The notes below the pieces were generated by a model. The model saw only the letters and a list, made by a program, of their open reading frames with translations, was not told the DNA's origin and searched no databases. The translations under genes and the position numbers were made by a program. 64,000 bases of DNA from CAVQOB01 sp963714325 (GTDB lineage Bacteria > Pseudomonadota > Alphaproteobacteria > Rhizobiales > Hyphomicrobiaceae), in contig CAVQOB010000014.1 in the NCBI GenBank assembly GCA_963714325.1, positions 124,001-188,000 on the forward strand, read 5' to 3'. Shown piece after piece: positions 62,232 to 64,000 of the stretch. Within the stretch, counting starts at the first letter, position 1. Each line of letters starts with the position of its first letter.

Positions 62232-62693
62232 GTGGTGGTCCGCGTCCAAAGCGAAGATTTCGACGTCGGCTCTGAGACGCGCCGGCTGACGCACGGCCGC
62301 ACCGACATCGGCGCCATCGTCACCTTCACCGGCACCGTCCGTGGCGAGGCGAACGGCCGCCCCATCGCATCAATGGCGCTTGAACACTATCCCGGCATGA
62401 CTGAGGCCGAATTGACCCGCGTCGAAGCCGAAGCCAACCGTCGCTGGCCGTTGCAGGCAAGCCTGATCATTCACCGCTTCGGCGAACTGAAACCCGGCGA
62501 CAATATCGTGCTCGTTATCGCCGCCTCCCCGCATCGCCACGCCGCCTTCGATGCCGCCTCATTTCTGATGGATTACCTGAAAACCAGCGCGCCCTTTTGG
62601 AAAAAAGAAACCGGCCCCGGTGGCGAAGGCTCCTGGGTCGACGCACGCGAGACGGACGACGCAGTATTGAAAAAATGGGGATTGGAACCGTAG
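62232..62693 (+). CDS. moaE: Molybdopterin synthase catalytic subunit MoaE
   Basis: 153 residues with a GTG start. The family blocks are GAIVTFTGTVRGEANGRPIA, LEHYPGMTEAELTRVEAEAN, IHRFGELKPGDNIVLVIAAS, HRHAAFDAASFLMDYLKTSA and PFWKKETGPGGEGSWVDARE, including the lysines of PFWKKE that hold the MoaD thiocarboxylate. It turns precursor Z into molybdopterin together with MoaD. Ends 12 bases before the convergent rhodanese gene. Confidence 0.95.
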   Translation: MVVRVQSEDFDVGSETRRLTHGRTDIGAIVTFTGTVRGEANGRPIASMALEHYPGMTEAELTRVEAEANRRWPLQASLIIHRFGELKPGDNIVLVIAASPHRHAAFDAASFLMDYLKTSAPFWKKETGPGGEGSWVDARETDDAVLKKWGLEP

Positions 62694-62704
62694 TTGCAAA
62701 ACAC

Positions 62705-63166
62705 CTACGGCTTGTTGCTCGTCCGCGCCGCCGTCGATAGCCTGAGCGGCAACCCTGTTTTCTGCCAACCCGGTCCAAAGGGTCCGCCAGCCACTCCCTC
62801 GGCAACATTGATCACGTTTTTGAAGCCGATCCGCTTCAACTCGTCGTAAATACTGTTGGTGCGGTTACCGGTGCGACAAATGATGGCCAACGGCTTCCCC
62901 GGGTCACCCCCAAGTGCCTTTTGCACCTCCGCGACGAACGCCTTCGCTTCCTGATGCATCGTGATCGCGTGCGCACTCGCCGGCACACCAGTCTCTTTCC
63001 ACTCGTCGGGCGTTCGAACATCAACCAGCACGATCTCGCCCGTCAGCGCCTTCGCGTGAGCTTCCGCGGCACTCATCGTTGTCCCAACCGCACGCTGTGC
63101 CGTCGCCGGGAGCACGGTTAAACCAAGGACAACAAAGTAGGCGAGCATTGCTCGGATCATGGCCAT
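62705..63166 (-). CDS. Exported rhodanese-domain protein
   Basis: 153 residues. A signal peptide (MAMIRAMLAYFVVLGLTVLP, cut after ATAQ) is followed by a single rhodanese domain: EAHAKALTGEIVLVDVRTPD EWKETGVPASA, then the active Cys in AIICRTGNRTNSIYDELKRI GFKNVINVAEG. A periplasmic location sets it apart from cytoplasmic sulfurtransferases. It ends next to moaE on the other strand; a link to sulfur handling is possible but not shown. Confidence 0.9.
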   Translation of the reverse strand: MAMIRAMLAYFVVLGLTVLPATAQRAVGTTMSAAEAHAKALTGEIVLVDVRTPDEWKETGVPASAHAITMHQEAKAFVAEVQKALGGDPGKPLAIICRTGNRTNSIYDELKRIGFKNVINVAEGVAGGPFGPGWQKTGLPLRLSTAARTSNKP

Positions 63167-63200
63167 CCCCGGATAAAAAATGGTATTGGCCTTCCTTAGC

Positions 63201-63977
63201 CTAGGCCCGTCGCACCTGCCACCGGTTGATCATCAAAAGTACGGCACTGGTTGCGATCCCCGCCAGCGCCGCGAGGCCAAATGATGCCTCAAGGCCGAAC
63301 ACCGGAACCCCATATCCAACCACCACGAAGAACCCCACAAAGCCGAGCAGCGACAAGGAAATTCCACGCAAAACTCTGAGCACCGCATCCCGCCCCCATT
63401 GCTGGTGCGTGAACGCGCCGATCACTGTCAGGATCACCGGATAACTCGCAAGAATGCCGGAGCGTTGTGGCCCAAGCAGGTCAGCGCCGGTCATGATTCC
63501 AGCGACCAGCAGGAAGACGCAGATCATCCGCGCCGGGATGTCCCACCACGGCAGCGGCCCCGGCGCGGCCGAGGTTTTGGGTTTTGGCAACAGCAGGAAT
63601 GTCGCAATCAGCGTTGTCGCTCCAAGGGTTGCGGCAATCCAGAGCTCCATGTCGAGCGATTGCGTAAACCACGCCGTTCCCAGATACCCGGCCAGCGCCG
63701 TCGCCAGACACACCGGCCACGGCGCCAGCCGCGACATCGCCCCATAGCCAAGAATAAAGCATCCCATTCCCACGACAGCCAACTCGATGCCGAGGCACGC
63801 TTTGATCGCGAACGGCTCGCCCTTGGTCAGCGCCAGGAAGTACAAGACCGGCCCCGTCATCCACGGCAAGCCCATGATCAGCCCGCCAACCGTCGCCCCC
63901 CAACGCCGCGCGGCAAGGCTCATCAACGCGACGAGCACCGGCGGAATGGCAATCTTGAGCAGGAGTTCAAAGGGCAT
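63201..63977 (-). CDS. Integral membrane protein of unknown function
   Basis: 258 residues with about eight membrane segments, starting with FELLLKIAIPPVLVALMSLA and GGLIMGLPWMTGPVLYFLAL. The second half has a similar layout (SGILASYPVILTVIGAFTHQ), so the protein may be an inverted or direct duplication. I did not recognise a family. The ATG at 63977 lacks a clear Shine-Dalgarno. The gene starts 23 bases from the window edge. Confidence 0.7.
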   Translation of the reverse strand: MPFELLLKIAIPPVLVALMSLAARRWGATVGGLIMGLPWMTGPVLYFLALTKGEPFAIKACLGIELAVVGMGCFILGYGAMSRLAPWPVCLATALAGYLGTAWFTQSLDMELWIAATLGATTLIATFLLLPKPKTSAAPGPLPWWDIPARMICVFLLVAGIMTGADLLGPQRSGILASYPVILTVIGAFTHQQWGRDAVLRVLRGISLSLLGFVGFFVVVGYGVPVFGLEASFGLAALAGIATSAVLLMINRWQVRRA

Positions 63978-64000
63978 AACGGTTTTCGAAGTGTTTTTGA

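Overview
The window looks like a chromosomal segment of a GC-rich alphaproteobacterium, most likely in the order Hyphomicrobiales (Rhizobiales). The support is family content and gene order: two DUF2865 proteins, a DUF2794 protein, the DUF1223-acnA-ccmA-ccmB neighbourhood, pgsA-moaD-moaE, tesA-ybbA-ybbP, many tripartite carboxylate uptake components, and intergenic repeats of a type common in that order. I cannot name a genus from sequence alone.

Layout. 0.1-6.5 kb: an exported antibiotic-monooxygenase-fold protein, an orphan DctP-like protein without an export signal, a YVTN-type beta-propeller and a complete tctCBA tricarboxylate transporter. 7-15.2 kb: a PQQ region. A sorbosone/glucose-dehydrogenase-like gene is translationally coupled to a cytochrome c4, and both converge on pqqABCDE. 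pqqA is only 35 codons long. Upstream of pqqA lies an interrupted haem/propeller gene, then a fragment of an amidohydrolase. 15.7-25.8 kb: an Opp/Dpp-type ABC importer operon (binding protein, two permeases, two ATPases) with two amidohydrolase genes inside it, divergent from a GntR/FCD regulator and a flavin-reductase-like protein; a strong inverted repeat between the two units is a candidate operator. 26-35.9 kb: M24 peptidase-like protein, MAPEG protein, hemH, an interrupted O-antigen-ligase-like gene, a D-2-hydroxyacid dehydrogenase, a flavin reductase divergent from a NicX/M29-like protein, then CHAD, Tll0287-like haem and YugP-like proteins. 36-42 kb: parC (interrupted), a secreted protein, a fused TRAP permease (interrupted) and a threonine aldolase. 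42-52.9 kb: an SDR, tandem DUF2865 genes, phhB, thpR, tesA, ybbAP, a Bax-inhibitor-1 protein, a GNAT, a DUF2794 protein and a cupin. 53-64 kb: a non-coding stretch with RNA-like structure, a DUF1223 protein, acnA, ccmAB, a trypsin-like protease, a small membrane protein, a GH10 xylanase, pgsA, moaDE, a rhodanese and a membrane protein.

How genes work together. The 7-12.4 kb block joins PQQ synthesis to a candidate PQQ enzyme and its electron acceptor. The 15.7-25.8 kb block looks like regulated import plus cytoplasmic hydrolysis of an amide or N-heterocycle; the NicX-like gene at 32 kb might belong to the same kind of catabolism, but that is inference.

Caution on quality. Several genes between about 12.5 and 40 kb are broken by single-base frame changes, and most of the steps correspond to one extra base. 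The essential gene parC has at least four. I therefore read most of these as sequence errors, not true gene loss, and annotate the full gene spans as interrupted genes. No rRNA, tRNA, CRISPR array, insertion sequence or prophage was recognised.
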